The position numbers were made by a program, and so were the translations under genes. Positions 55,341 to 64,000 of a stretch of 64,000 bases of DNA are shown here, piece after piece. This stretch comes from Streptomyces sp. NBC_00554 (GTDB lineage: Bacteria; Actinomycetota; Actinomycetes; Streptomycetales; Streptomycetaceae): positions 2,170,001 to 2,234,000 of the forward strand of contig NZ_CP107799.1 in the NCBI RefSeq assembly GCF_041431135.1, written 5' to 3'. The notes beneath the pieces were generated by a model. It had not been told where the DNA came from. It did not search any database and saw only the letters and a program-made list of their open reading frames with translations. The first letter of the stretch is position 1. Each line of letters begins with the position of its first letter.

Positions 55341-56893
55341 GCCGGGCCCTCAACAGGCGGGTTTTCCTGGCGAGTTCGGCTGCGGTGGCGAGTGGGCTCG
55401 CCCTGCAGAGCGCCGCGCCCGCGAGCGCCGCCTCCAACACCATCCGCGTGCCCGACATCGACGTACGCAAGGCCGCCCGGCAGGACCCCTCCGAAGCCAC
55501 CCTCACCGAAGCCGTGGTCCTCATGCGGCGCGGAAAGCTGACCTCCGCGACGCTGACCGAGGCGTACCTCGACCGGATCCAGCAGTACGACACCACGTAT
55601 CAGGCGTACGCGGAGGTCACCGGCGAGGCGGCGCTCGCGGCGGCACGGAAGGCGGACCGGGGACAGGGAGCTGGCGGTGTGCTGCGCGGAATCCCCCTCT
55701 GCATCAAGGACAACTACTTCACCAAGGGCGTGCCGACGCGCTGCAACTCGTACATCTTCGAGGACTTCGTGCCGGACGAGGACGCCACGGCCGTGGCCCG
55801 GCTGAAGGCGGCGGGCGGCATCGTCCTGGGCAAGGGGCAGATGGGGCCGCTCGCCACGACGCGGGCGACGCAGCCGAACGGGACGGTGACCACGGTCAAC
55901 GCCTGGACACCCGAGGACCCGAGCACCGACCCGGGCGGCTCCTCGACGGGACCCGCCTGCTCGGTGGCCGGACGCATGGCGTCCTCCTCGATCGGCACCC
56001 AGACCGGCGGTTCCATCGTGCTGCCGTCCAACCAGCAGAACCTGACAGGGCTCAAGCCCACCATGGGCCGGGTGTCCATCCACGGCATCATCCCGCTCTC
56101 CTTCACCCGCGACCACGCGGGCCCGCTCGCGCGCGACGCCATGGACGCGGCGCTCATGCTCCAGGTGATGGCGGGCCCCGATTCCCAGGACCCGCGCACG
56201 CTGGGACTGCCGGCCGTGCCGGATCTCGTCAAGGCGGCAACTCCCGTCGTGGCAAAGGGTGTACGGATGCGCCGGGCGACGAAGATCGGGGTCCCGGCCG
56301 ATTTCCTGAGCGCGCAGAAGCAGTTGCGCGGCACCTTCCTCGACACGCTCGACTCGATCCCCGGCGCCACGCTCGTCGAGGTCGCGTATCCCGCCGACTG
56401 GACCCTGCTGACCGGCACCTTCAACGCGGCCCGGCTCGCCGAACGCACCGAGCCGTTCCGGCACTGGCTGCGCGCCGACCCCGCCAAGTTCGGTGTCTCG
56501 CTGCTGACTTGGCTCCAGGGGCTGATGCTCTCCGGCGACGAGTGGATCACTGCCCAGCGGGCCAAGAACCATCTGCTGCGGGAGGTCCTCGACGGGGTCA
56601 TGGACCGCTGCGACGTGATCCTGCAGACGGGGCCGGTGCCGTTCGACATCCTGGGGCTGCCAGAGATCGGCTTCCCCATCGGCTTCGACAGCGGCGGCGT
56701 ACCCGTCGGGGCGATCCTCGGCGGTCAACCGTACGAGGAGGACCGGCTGTTGGAGGTCGCCGCCGCGTATCAGGCGGTCACCGACTGGCACACTCGGCGA
56801 CCTGCCGACCCCGCCTCCGCCGCCACCCTCATGAGAGCCGCGACCGCCCGGCCCCAGCTGTCGGCCGAGGAGGCTGCCGCGGCCTCCGCCTGA
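55337..56893 (+). CDS. Tat-exported amidase-signature enzyme
   Basis: 518 aa. Tat signal NRRVFLASSAAVASGLALQS. The amidase-signature triad is visible: Lys in PLCIKDNYF, Ser in GGSSTGPACSVAGR (cis-Ser) and the nucleophile Ser in SIGTQTGGSIVLPSNQ, followed by LTGLKPTMGRVS. It hydrolyses an amide outside the membrane; the substrate is unknown. The overlapping small upstream gene suggests a two-subunit enzyme. The ATG is fixed by the ATGA overlap and the signal peptide. Confidence 0.9.
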   Translation: MSRALNRRVFLASSAAVASGLALQSAAPASAASNTIRVPDIDVRKAARQDPSEATLTEAVVLMRRGKLTSATLTEAYLDRIQQYDTTYQAYAEVTGEAALAAARKADRGQGAGGVLRGIPLCIKDNYFTKGVPTRCNSYIFEDFVPDEDATAVARLKAAGGIVLGKGQMGPLATTRATQPNGTVTTVNAWTPEDPSTDPGGSSTGPACSVAGRMASSSIGTQTGGSIVLPSNQQNLTGLKPTMGRVSIHGIIPLSFTRDHAGPLARDAMDAALMLQVMAGPDSQDPRTLGLPAVPDLVKAATPVVAKGVRMRRATKIGVPADFLSAQKQLRGTFLDTLDSIPGATLVEVAYPADWTLLTGTFNAARLAERTEPFRHWLRADPAKFGVSLLTWLQGLMLSGDEWITAQRAKNHLLREVLDGVMDRCDVILQTGPVPFDILGLPEIGFPIGFDSGGVPVGAILGGQPYEEDRLLEVAAAYQAVTDWHTRRPADPASAATLMRAATARPQLSAEEAAAASA

Positions 56894-56944
56894 CCCTTCC
56901 CTTCCTCTCGTCGCGCGCAACTCCCGCTGCTAGCCTCCGGCTCG

Positions 56945-56957
56945 GGAACCGGTTGCC
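56945..56957. promoter_or_regulatory. Candidate LacI autoregulatory operator (GGAACCGGTTGCC)
   Basis: GGAACCGGTTGCC has an AACCGGTT core and near-perfect symmetry, 80-92 bp before the LacI start. It is related to the two GGTAAGCGGTTGC sites at 4836 and 45965 (CGGTTGC shared by all three). Confidence 0.5.
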
Positions 56958-57036
56958 ATCAGCGTTGCCGCACTTCCCGAGGGGCGGCCCCGGCGGCGGT
57001 GAAATCGCCGTCCGGGGCGGAGGAATGGGGTCGGCG

Positions 57037-58107
57037 ATGACGAGGAAGAGCACCACGGACACCGGGAACCGGCGCACGATCCGGGACGTGGCGGCGCGCG
57101 CGGGGGTGTCCGCGTCGACGGTGTCGCGGGTGCTCGGCGGTGAGTACCCGGTGAGCACGACGACGCGTACCCGGGTGATGCGGGCGGTCCACGAGCTGGA
57201 CTATGTCGCCGACGCCCGCGCCAAGGCGATCGCGGGGGCCGGCACGCCGACGCTGGCGTTCGTCCTCGACGACATCACCGGGCCGTCGTTCACGCACATG
57301 GCGCACGGCGTGGAGCGCGAGGCGACGCGGCTCGGCCATCTGTGCCTGGTGTGCAGCACGGACGGCGACGCCGCACACCAACTGGAGTTCATCGACATGA
57401 TGCGCGCCCAGCGGGCCGCCGCGGTGATCCTCGTCGGCGGAGCGGCCGACACCCCCGAGCACCGCGAGCGGATGGCCCGCATCGCCGACTCCCTCGCGTC
57501 GGCCGGGTCGCGGCTCGTCCTGTGCGGACGCCCGCCGCTCGCACCCGGGACGCCGGTCACGGTCATCGAGTACGACAACGAGGGCGGCGCCTACGCCCTG
57601 TGCGCGCACGTCCTCGCCCAGGGTCACCGGCGGGTGCTGTTCCTCGGCGGCAAGGCGGACAACACCACGGCCCGTGGCCGCGAACGCGGTTACCTCGCCG
57701 CCCATCACGACCGCGGCCTCGATCCCGACCCGGCGCTGCGCCTGTACGGCGACTTCACCCGCGACTCGGGCCACCGTCTGATGCGCTCCGCGCTGGAACA
57801 GGGCCTGGACTTCACCGCCGTGATCGCCTCCACCGACATGGTCGCCGCCGGCGCGCTGACCGCCCTCCACGAAGCGGGCCTGCGCGTCCCGGCCGACGTC
57901 TCCCTCGCCGGCTACGACGACATCCCCTTCGCCCGGGACCTCCACCCACCCCTCACGACGGTCCACGTCCCCTACGAGGAACTGGGCCGCCTCGCCGTCC
58001 GCACCGCCCTCGGACGCACTCCGGACGCCCCGAACGAACACCTTCTCCTGGGCACGCACGTCGTGGTGCGTGACTCCGTTGCGGCGCCGGCGGAGGGAAG
58101 GCGTTGA
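57037..58107 (+). CDS. LacI-family transcriptional regulator
   Basis: 356 aa. N-terminal helix-turn-helix TIRDVAARAGVSASTVSRVL with the hinge EYPVSTTTRTRVMRAVHELD, then a ribose-binding-type sugar domain (TLAFVLDDITGPSFTHMAHG; IASTDMVAAGALTALHEAGL; VSLAGYDDIPFARDLHPPLT). ATG 57037 was preferred with GGGG 7 nt upstream; ATG 57025 abuts a GGAGGA with too little space. A palindrome 80 bp upstream suggests autoregulation, and related sites precede the GH43 and CBM2 genes. Confidence 0.92.
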   Translation: MTRKSTTDTGNRRTIRDVAARAGVSASTVSRVLGGEYPVSTTTRTRVMRAVHELDYVADARAKAIAGAGTPTLAFVLDDITGPSFTHMAHGVEREATRLGHLCLVCSTDGDAAHQLEFIDMMRAQRAAAVILVGGAADTPEHRERMARIADSLASAGSRLVLCGRPPLAPGTPVTVIEYDNEGGAYALCAHVLAQGHRRVLFLGGKADNTTARGRERGYLAAHHDRGLDPDPALRLYGDFTRDSGHRLMRSALEQGLDFTAVIASTDMVAAGALTALHEAGLRVPADVSLAGYDDIPFARDLHPPLTTVHVPYEELGRLAVRTALGRTPDAPNEHLLLGTHVVVRDSVAAPAEGRR

Positions 58108-58132
58108 ACGGGGCGGGCCGGGGCGGCGGCGG

Positions 58133-58969
58133 TCAGCTGGTGGCCCTGACCGCCTGTTCGATGAGACGGGTGGTGGCCTTCGGGTGGCTGATCATGGGGA
58201 CGTGGGACGCACCCGGCACCTCGACGACGTGGGCGCCCGCCCGCTCGTAGAAGAAGCGCTCCAGGGCGGGGGGGATGGCCTTGTCCTCGGTGGCGACCAT
58301 GCCCCAGGAGGGGATGGTGCGCCAGGCGGCGGCCTGGGTGACGTCCGTGAGGGAGGAGGCGCTGAAGGGCCGCTGGGTGGCCTGCATGAGCCGGGTGGTG
58401 GCGAGGGGCAGGTCGGCGGCGAACGCGGACCGGAACGCGTCCGCCCGCAGGTACAGGTCGGTTCCGGTGCTGCCGTCGGGGTTGGGGAAGGGGACTCCCT
58501 GGACGGAGTCGGCGATCAGGGAGCCGGGGTATTTGCCGAGCAGGACGCCGAGTTGCTCGCCCTTGTCGGGGGCGAACGCGGCGATGTAGACCAGCGCCTT
58601 GACGTTGGGGTTGCCGGCGGCGGCGTTGGTGATGACGGCGCCGCCGTAGGAGTGCCCGACCAGGACGATCGGGCCGCTGACCGAGGCGAGGACACTGGCG
58701 ATGTAGGGGGCGTCCGTGGGCAGGCCGCGCAGCGGGTTGGCGGGAGCGATGGTCTCGTAGCCGTTGTGCTGGAGTCTGCTGATGACTCCGTTCCAGCCGG
58801 AGGCGTCGGCGAAGCCGCCGTGCACCAGCACGATCGTCGGCTTGGCCTTGGGCGTGCTGTCGTCGGCGACCGCGGCGGCGGAGCCGGCCGAGGTGAGGAA
58901 CGTGGCCGTCGCTGCGGCCGCTCCGGTGGCGATCACTCTGCGGCGGGTGAACGAGGGGCGATCGGACAT
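58133..58969 (-). CDS. Exported alpha/beta hydrolase (paralogue A)
   Basis: 278 aa. Twin-arginine-like signal TRRRVIATGAAAATATFLTS ending near SAAAVA. Hydrolase fold with IVLVHGGFADASGWNGVI, nucleophile Ser in LVGHSYGGAVI, ALVYIAAFAPDKGEQLG, acid in MVATEDKAIPP and His in VPGASHVPMISHP. The substrate is unknown; the pattern is of the EstC/salicylate-esterase-like group. It is 41% or so similar by eye to the next gene, and the pair likely arose by duplication, one copy gaining or keeping the signal. Converges with LacI across 25 bp. Confidence 0.88.
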   Translation of the reverse strand: MSDRPSFTRRRVIATGAAAATATFLTSAGSAAAVADDSTPKAKPTIVLVHGGFADASGWNGVISRLQHNGYETIAPANPLRGLPTDAPYIASVLASVSGPIVLVGHSYGGAVITNAAAGNPNVKALVYIAAFAPDKGEQLGVLLGKYPGSLIADSVQGVPFPNPDGSTGTDLYLRADAFRSAFAADLPLATTRLMQATQRPFSASSLTDVTQAAAWRTIPSWGMVATEDKAIPPALERFFYERAGAHVVEVPGASHVPMISHPKATTRLIEQAVRATS

Positions 58970-59023
58970 GCGGGAACTCCCTGGGCAGCGGACTGGGACG
59001 GGAATGTCACGTGCGGGCGGGGT

Positions 59024-59042
59024 GCCGCCTCCGCGAGGCGGC
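59024..59042 (-). terminator. Hairpin between the two hydrolase genes
   Basis: GCCGCCTC and GAGGCGGC form a perfect 8-bp stem with a CGC loop, 14 bp beyond the stop of paralogue B, so the genes may be separately transcribed. Confidence 0.55.
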
Positions 59043-59056
59043 GGCACCCGCGGCTT

Positions 59057-59755
59057 CTAGGAGTTGCCGTTGAGGCCTTCGGCTGCCTGGGCGATCACGG
59101 CGGCGACCGTGGCCGGGCGGGAGACGTAGACGGCGTGGCTGCCCGGGGTCTCGGTGGTGGTCGCTCCGGTCCGCTCGGCCATGGCGCGCTGGGCGGGCGG
59201 CGGGATCATCCGGTCGTCGGCGGCGACCAGGTACCAGGCGGGCTTGGTCCCCCAGGCCGGTTCGGAGACCGCCCCTTCGAGCGCGGCGACGCCCCACGGG
59301 ACCTGGGAGTCGGCCATGAACGCCGCCAGCTTCTCGGGCACGTCGGCGGCGAACGAGGCCGCGAACTTCTCCCGGTCGAGGAACAGGAACCCGTCCTTCG
59401 GCGGCAGGATCGGCGGGACCGGCGCGCCGGGCGGCGGGTCGGCGATCAGGGAGCTGACCGACTCGCCCTTGTCGGGGGCGAACGCGGCGATATAGGCGAG
59501 GGCGGCGACGTTCGGGTGGTTGCCGGCCTCGGTGATGACGACGCCGCCGTAGGAGTGGCCGACCAGAACGGCCGGGCCGTCGAGGCCGTCGAGGACCTGG
59601 TGGGTGGCGGCGACGTCACCGGCCAGCGACAGCGTCGGGTTCTGCACGACGGCCACCCGGTAGCCGTCGGCGGTCAGCTGCTCGTGGACGCCCTGCCAGC
59701 CCGATCCGTCCACGAATCCACCGTGCACCAGCACGATGTTCCTGATCGCAGTCAT
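59057..59755 (-). CDS. Cytoplasmic alpha/beta hydrolase (paralogue B)
   Basis: 232 aa, with no signal peptide. IVLVHGGFVDGSGWQGVHEQ, nucleophile Ser in LVGHSYGGVVI, LAYIAAFAPDKGESVS, acid in LVAADDRMIPP and His in TPGSHAVYVSRP, matching paralogue A block by block. ATG 59755 has CAGGAG 5 nt upstream. The upstream stretch 59756-59888 has two minus-strand TTGAC words, possible -35 elements. A gene duplication is inferred from order and motif identity. Confidence 0.88.
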   Translation of the reverse strand: MTAIRNIVLVHGGFVDGSGWQGVHEQLTADGYRVAVVQNPTLSLAGDVAATHQVLDGLDGPAVLVGHSYGGVVITEAGNHPNVAALAYIAAFAPDKGESVSSLIADPPPGAPVPPILPPKDGFLFLDREKFAASFAADVPEKLAAFMADSQVPWGVAALEGAVSEPAWGTKPAWYLVAADDRMIPPPAQRAMAERTGATTTETPGSHAVYVSRPATVAAVIAQAAEGLNGNS

Positions 59756-59888
59756 GGTCACTCCTGACCTGGAGGGACAGGCTGAGCGCCCGTCCGGTGC
59801 GGTCAAGTCAAGTGCTGAGGAAGCGGGCGGAACATGCAGAACAGCACGCAGAACTTCCGCGCACATCGGCTCGGGCCTGCCGGGCGGG

Positions 59889-62171
59889 TCAGGGTGCGGC
59901 GGTCGCCAGGTCGCGGCAGCGGCGGTGCGCCTCGGCGTCGCCGATCGCCTCGAACACCTCCGCCGTGCGCGCGTAGGTCCGGCGGCTCTCGTCGGTCCGG
60001 CCTTCCTCGGCCAGCAGGGCCGCGAGGGTCTCCAGAGCGAGGGCCCGCATGTAATTGGAATCGAACGACTCCATCGCCACTGTCGCCTCGGTGAGCGCGG
60101 TGATCGCTTCGGCGCGGCGGCCCAGCAGCCCCAGACACCCGCCGATATCAGCCAAGGTGTACGGCCGGAGGTGCGCCGCGATGCTCGGCGTCATCCCGGA
60201 TTCGTCGTCGCCGGCCAAGGCGAACGCTTCGCGGTACCGCTCCAGCGCTTCCTCGTGGCGTCCGTCGTCACGAAGGCCGTTGCCGAGGTTGCTGAGGCTC
60301 GAATAGTACGAATCGGCGTCACCGAGGGACTTGAACATCTCCATCGCCCGCGACGCCGACACAACGGCTTCACCGCTCCTCCCGAGCTTGCGGAGCGCGA
60401 TGGCGGTGTAGTGGTGCGACCAGGCGATCTGCACCGTGGCGCCGCTGCGGGTGGCGAGACCCAACGCCTCGGCCGCGGTCCGCAGCATGGTTTCCGGACT
60501 CCTCAGCGGGATCCCCTGCACCCAGGCCAGATAGTTCAGCTGGGTCGCGTGCTGGGCGAGATCGCCAAGGGCGGCTGCGGCCTCAGCGCCGAGGGTGAAG
60601 ACCTCATGCCAGTGCGGGCCATGGACCCACCGGTCGGAGAACCAGTGCATCGACTCGGCACAGTCGAGGACGGCGGCGTGCTCACCCCTGCTCGCCGCGA
60701 ACCGCATCGCGCCCAGCCAGTTGGCCACATTCACGCGCAGCCAGAGTTCGGCCTGCTCCGGTGCCGCGAGAACGGCGAGGTCGGCATCCGGTCGCTCGGG
60801 ACGGCCGTAGGCGGGTTCGAACCACCGCCCGGCCGTCGTGGCCATCCGCAGCAGCCACGACGTCACCCTGCCGGTGAGCGCCGTGCGTTCGGCCGCGGGC
60901 TCGTCCTGCCGCAGCCGGTCGCGGGCGAAGAGCCGTACGAGGTCGTGGAAGCGGTACCGGCCCGAGGTGCTGTCCATCAACAGGCCGAGGTCGACGAGTT
61001 CGTCGAGCGCGTCCCAGGCGTCCTCGATCGATATCCCGCCGACAAGCGCCGCGAGGAGTGCGTCGAAGTCCCGGCCGGGCACCACGGCCAGCCGGCGGAA
61101 GACCCGCCGGGCCGACTCCGCCAGTTGGTCGTAGGACATCCCGAAGGCATTGGCGATCTTGAGGTCGCCGGCCTTGAACTGATCGAGACGTCGCTCCTCG
61201 TCCGACATCCGGGCGGCGAGTTCGACGGCGCTCCATCCGGGCCGGCTGGCCAGCCGGTTTCCGATGATGCGCACCGCCAGCGGCAGCCCTCCGCACAACT
61301 GCGCGAGGTGGGCGAGCGCCGGCTCCCCGTCGGACGCGGAACGCTCGCCCACGATCCCGGTCAGCAACTGCGTGGCTTCCGCCGGCGGCAGCGGTCCCAG
61401 GACGAGCCGGCGTACACCCTCGAGGCCGGCGAGCAACCGCCGGCTGGTGACCAGAACCCTGCCCGCGCCCTCTCCCGGCAGCAGCGGGCGGACCTGGTCC
61501 TCGGACGCGGCGTTGTCGAGCACGACCAGGACACGCCTGTCCCGCAGCAGCGAGCGGTACAAGGAGGCCCGCCCCTGGGTGTCGGCGGGTATCTGCTGAT
61601 CCGCGACACCGAGCGCACCGATGACCAGCCCCAGGGCGTCGTCGACGGCGAGCGGCCGCTGAGACATGCCGAACAGATCGAGAAAGAACACTCCGTCGGG
61701 AAAGCCCGGCCGCAACGCGTGGGCGGAGCGGACCGCGAAGGTCGTCTTGCCCAGCCCCGCGGAGCCGGTGACGAGTCCCACCACCGGGGCACCCGGGGCG
61801 TGTTCGGCGTGGACGAGGTCTTCGATCCAGGCCAGTTCCGCGGCCCGGCCGATGAAGTCGTCGACGGACCGGGGCAGTTCACACAGCCCGGACGGACGCG
61901 TCCAGTGATCCCGCAGACGGCCGTCCCGGGCCAGCTCGATGAGCTGTTTGCGCGCGTCGCCCTCCAGCGCGAGCGCGTCCGCCACAGCGGCAACGGTCCG
62001 GTGCTGGGGCCCTTTGCTTCGGCCCCGCTCCATGTCCGACAGCGTTCGGGCACTGACGCCTGAGGCTTCGGCGAGCTGCTCCAGGGTCAGCCGCCCCGCG
62101 CGCCGGTGACGGCGCAGCAACTCCGCGAGACTCAAACGCTCGGCGATGAGGCCACTCCCCCTCGGCGACAT
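59889..62171 (-). CDS. STAND regulator: XRE helix-turn-helix, NB-ARC ATPase, TPR
   Basis: 760 aa. Residues 14-70 are an XRE helix-turn-helix (LTLEQLAEASGVSARTLSDM). The NB-ARC domain runs from about 100 to 440: FIGRAAEL, P-loop GSAGLGKTT (135-143), Walker B VLVVLDNA, LLTSRR-like VLVTSRRLL, GGLPLAVRI, and an MHD-like RFHDLVRLFA. TPR helices fill 560-750 (SLSNLGNGLRDDGRHEEALE). Such proteins switch on by nucleotide exchange after ligand binding; in Streptomyces they act as SARP-like regulators or in defence. ATG 62171 follows the esterase gene by 32 bp on the same strand. Confidence 0.9.
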   Translation of the reverse strand: MSPRGSGLIAERLSLAELLRRHRRAGRLTLEQLAEASGVSARTLSDMERGRSKGPQHRTVAAVADALALEGDARKQLIELARDGRLRDHWTRPSGLCELPRSVDDFIGRAAELAWIEDLVHAEHAPGAPVVGLVTGSAGLGKTTFAVRSAHALRPGFPDGVFFLDLFGMSQRPLAVDDALGLVIGALGVADQQIPADTQGRASLYRSLLRDRRVLVVLDNAASEDQVRPLLPGEGAGRVLVTSRRLLAGLEGVRRLVLGPLPPAEATQLLTGIVGERSASDGEPALAHLAQLCGGLPLAVRIIGNRLASRPGWSAVELAARMSDEERRLDQFKAGDLKIANAFGMSYDQLAESARRVFRRLAVVPGRDFDALLAALVGGISIEDAWDALDELVDLGLLMDSTSGRYRFHDLVRLFARDRLRQDEPAAERTALTGRVTSWLLRMATTAGRWFEPAYGRPERPDADLAVLAAPEQAELWLRVNVANWLGAMRFAASRGEHAAVLDCAESMHWFSDRWVHGPHWHEVFTLGAEAAAALGDLAQHATQLNYLAWVQGIPLRSPETMLRTAAEALGLATRSGATVQIAWSHHYTAIALRKLGRSGEAVVSASRAMEMFKSLGDADSYYSSLSNLGNGLRDDGRHEEALERYREAFALAGDDESGMTPSIAAHLRPYTLADIGGCLGLLGRRAEAITALTEATVAMESFDSNYMRALALETLAALLAEEGRTDESRRTYARTAEVFEAIGDAEAHRRCRDLATAAP

Positions 62172-62203
62172 CGGGACTCGGCCCGCTCGGATCGGCTGCC
62201 AGC

Positions 62204-63784
62204 CTACTCGGGCGGCCAGGGCACGCGGAGTGTCCGAACGCGTCCGACGCCCCGGCCGGGTGCACGCGACGTCAACTCCCGTACGCGCGTTGCCGGATGA
62301 GACTCGGTCTCGGCGTCCCACAGCGCGAGTTCGCGGTCGCGCGGCCCGAGGACGGTGTGCGGGTCTCCGGCGCCGAAGACCCGGACCGGGTGCTTGGCGT
62401 CCCAGGCGGCCCAGCCCGGATCGCCTTCGACCGCGAACCGCACCCACGCCGCGTGCATCTGGTCGGCGAGTTCCTGCGGTGCACCCGGACCCGCGAGCTG
62501 CGCAGACTCCGGTACGTCGGGGGTGTCGAAGACGAAGCCGAGCTCCAGGGCGTGACAGGCGCCGAGGTCGGGCACGTTCGATGGCCAGGCGAACTCGTAT
62601 ACGTACGCGGGGAGTTCGGAGGTCCGGGAGTCCGCGAGGCGGTGCAGCGGTACGCGCAGGAGATGGTCGGTGACCAGCTGGCCGACCAGGTCGGCGGTGC
62701 CCGCGTCCGGATGGATCGCGCGGTAGCCGCGGGGCACCTCGTGGCTGCAGTGGCAGCGGGCCATCGCGCCGGCCAGGGCGACCGGGCCCAGCCGGTCGAC
62801 GCGCTCCAGGAGGCCGCCCGGCACCAGCCACAGCCGGTACTCCTCGCTGGTCCAGCCGAGGAGCAGGCCGACGCCGGGCGCGGCGCCGCCCTCGACCAGT
62901 GCCTCCAGCGGATCACGCGGGACGAGGTCGCCGTCGACGACGATGCCGAACGCGGGCCCGCCGACGACGGGGCTGCTGAGCTTGCCCACGTCGGCCTGGG
63001 TGCGCAGCAGCAGGTCGCGGTCGACGGCGGCGAACGCCTCCGCCGTCGCGGGGATCTTCAGCCGGGCGGCCATCCTGCGCACCATCCGGCGCACCTTGTC
63101 GCGGTCGCTCGCCTCGGGCGCCCCGCTCTGCAGGACGGCCCGGTGGAAGAGCCCCTCGGCGCGCGGGCTGGCCAGCAGCGCCCCGATGCTGATGGCTCCG
63201 GCCGACTCGCCGAAGACGGTCACCCGGTCGGGGTCGCCGCCGAACTCCGCAATCGACTCGCGCACCCATTCCAGGGCGGCGAGCTGGTCGCGGAGCCCCG
63301 GGTTGGCGGGCGCGTCCGGGAAGAGCCCGTAACCCTCCACTCCCAGGCGGTAGTTGACCGAGACGAGGACGACGCCGTCGCGGGCGAAGTTGCGTCCGTC
63401 GTAGACGGGCACCGCCGAGGAGCCGCGGGTCAGCGCCCCGCCGTGGATCCACACCATGACGGGGAGCTTGGCGCCGGGGCCCGGCTCCGGCGTCCACACG
63501 TTCAGGTTGAGACAGTCGTCGCCCGGCACGACGGGGTCGGCGAGGAGCCGCGCGAACGCCTCGGAGTACGGCGGCTTGGGCGGCGTGGGCCCGAAGGCAC
63601 CCGCGTCCCGCACACCGTCCCAGGGCTCGGGCGGCACCGGTGGCCTGAAGCGGAGCGGGCCGAACGGCGGAGCCGCGTACGGGATGCCGCGGAAGACGGC
63701 GATCCCGTGCTCGTATCTGCCTCGTACGTCCCCGTGTGGCGTCCTGACCACGGGATCCGTCGACTCTGCCGCCGCTGCCGTCAT
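62204..63784 (-). CDS. Type-B carboxylesterase
   Basis: 526 aa. FRGIPYAAPPFGPLRFRPPV, DDCLNLNVWTPEPG, oxyanion loop VWIHGGALTRGS, nucleophile Ser in VFGESAGAISIGALL, Glu in WTSEEYRLW and His in GACHALELGFVF. Cytoplasmic, with no signal peptide; ester substrate unknown. It resembles the esterase at 34.5-36.1 kb over the catalytic motifs but has no TTA codon. ATG 63784 has GAGGAG 11 nt upstream. Lies upstream of the STAND gene, possibly in one operon. Confidence 0.9.
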   Translation of the reverse strand: MTAAAAESTDPVVRTPHGDVRGRYEHGIAVFRGIPYAAPPFGPLRFRPPVPPEPWDGVRDAGAFGPTPPKPPYSEAFARLLADPVVPGDDCLNLNVWTPEPGPGAKLPVMVWIHGGALTRGSSAVPVYDGRNFARDGVVLVSVNYRLGVEGYGLFPDAPANPGLRDQLAALEWVRESIAEFGGDPDRVTVFGESAGAISIGALLASPRAEGLFHRAVLQSGAPEASDRDKVRRMVRRMAARLKIPATAEAFAAVDRDLLLRTQADVGKLSSPVVGGPAFGIVVDGDLVPRDPLEALVEGGAAPGVGLLLGWTSEEYRLWLVPGGLLERVDRLGPVALAGAMARCHCSHEVPRGYRAIHPDAGTADLVGQLVTDHLLRVPLHRLADSRTSELPAYVYEFAWPSNVPDLGACHALELGFVFDTPDVPESAQLAGPGAPQELADQMHAAWVRFAVEGDPGWAAWDAKHPVRVFGAGDPHTVLGPRDRELALWDAETESHPATRVRELTSRAPGRGVGRVRTLRVPWPPE

Positions 63785-63863
63785 ACGCCCACCAGCTCCT
63801 CGCCGCCCGCGAACCATTGACCTCAGATCATCACATCACCTTCCGGTATTCCCGCGGACGTCC

Positions 63864-64000
63864 CTATTTGGCGTACATCACCGTGCCGAAGCCGAGCTGG
63901 TCGAAGCCTCCGCTGGTCGTGCCGTAGTCACCGCCGCCGCCCTCGGGCCGGACGCTCTCGGCCATGGCCTGGATGTACGGGACGGACAGCCCGCGCCGGC
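63864..64000 (-). CDS. C-terminal end of an unidentified protein
   Basis: The last 45 residues of a minus-strand gene that begins beyond the right edge; the end reads VPYIQAMAESVRPEGGG, then DYGTTSGGFDQLGFGTVMYA and a final Lys. Codon use looks real. The family is not recognised. The 79 bp to the esterase start (63785-63863) hold no clear signal. Confidence 0.55.
   Translation of the reverse strand, partial: RRGLSVPYIQAMAESVRPEGGGGDYGTTSGGFDQLGFGTVMYAK

Noticed and set aside
62172..62831. Upstream extension of the STAND protein to 980 residues
   Set aside because: It crosses the esterase coding region and has no conserved sequence; the XRE domain starts just after ATG 62171.

Overview
The window reads as chromosomal DNA of a Streptomyces or close relative. 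G+C is very high, codons are strongly G/C-ending, and only two TTA codons appear in all the genes called. Tat and lipoprotein signals, ROK, LacI and XRE/DUF397 regulators and a close match to Streptomyces alditol oxidase fit this. No rRNA, tRNA, CRISPR array, insertion sequence, prophage or large biosynthetic cluster was seen. The content is accessory-type: polysaccharide breakdown, sugar uptake, secreted phosphatases, esterases and many local regulators.

Layout. 1-3.1 kb (minus): ROK regulator, enolase-superfamily enzyme and a peptide-type ABC binding lipoprotein that runs off the left edge, behind a perfect palindrome. 3.2-4.7 kb: a membrane protein joining a sigma-factor-like N-terminus, a zinc-finger motif and an outside CBM2. 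5-8.3 kb: radical SAM protein with unusual cysteine spacing, FMN split-barrel protein, 2-hydroxyacid dehydrogenase. 8.5-18.5 kb (plus): alditol oxidase, then ROK regulator, sugar ABC transporter, GH2 beta-galactosidase and MFS carrier, a galactoside-use unit. 18.5-21.3 kb: three-gene ABC-2 exporter. 21.3-26 kb: secreted delta-60/DUF11/RTX-like protein, MFS exporter, GH10 xylanase.

26-30 kb: Tat-exported PHP phosphoesterase with a coupled small gene, and PhoX phosphatase behind a PHO box. 30-31.7 kb: HATPase, XRE and DUF397 regulatory trio. 31.8-38 kb: PLP fold-III enzyme, esterases, OhrR and TetR regulators, ICL/PEP-mutase enzyme with a tandem-repeat N-terminus, DinB-like protein. 38-46 kb: secreted unknown, then a pectin/arabinogalactan cluster (DUF2264/GH154, rhamnogalacturonan acetylesterase, PL4 lyase, GH43-CBM13). 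46-54.8 kb: TPR protein, RidA/HxlR pair, frameshifted PIG-L deacetylase, LysR/SDR pair, beta-strand-repeat surface protein, methyltransferase, homocysteine methyltransferase. 55-64 kb: amidase with a small partner, LacI regulator, two paralogous alpha/beta hydrolases, a STAND regulator, a type-B carboxylesterase and the end of an unidentified gene.

How the parts may fit. The extracellular enzymes release pectin, galactan and xylan sugars that the transport unit and beta-galactosidase could use. The best candidate for something new is the sigma-like/zinc-finger/CBM2 membrane protein. A 13-bp LacI-type site (GGTAAGCGGTTGC) upstream of it recurs upstream of the GH43 gene and resembles a palindrome upstream of the LacI gene at 57 kb. 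All operator and regulon statements are inferences from sequence.
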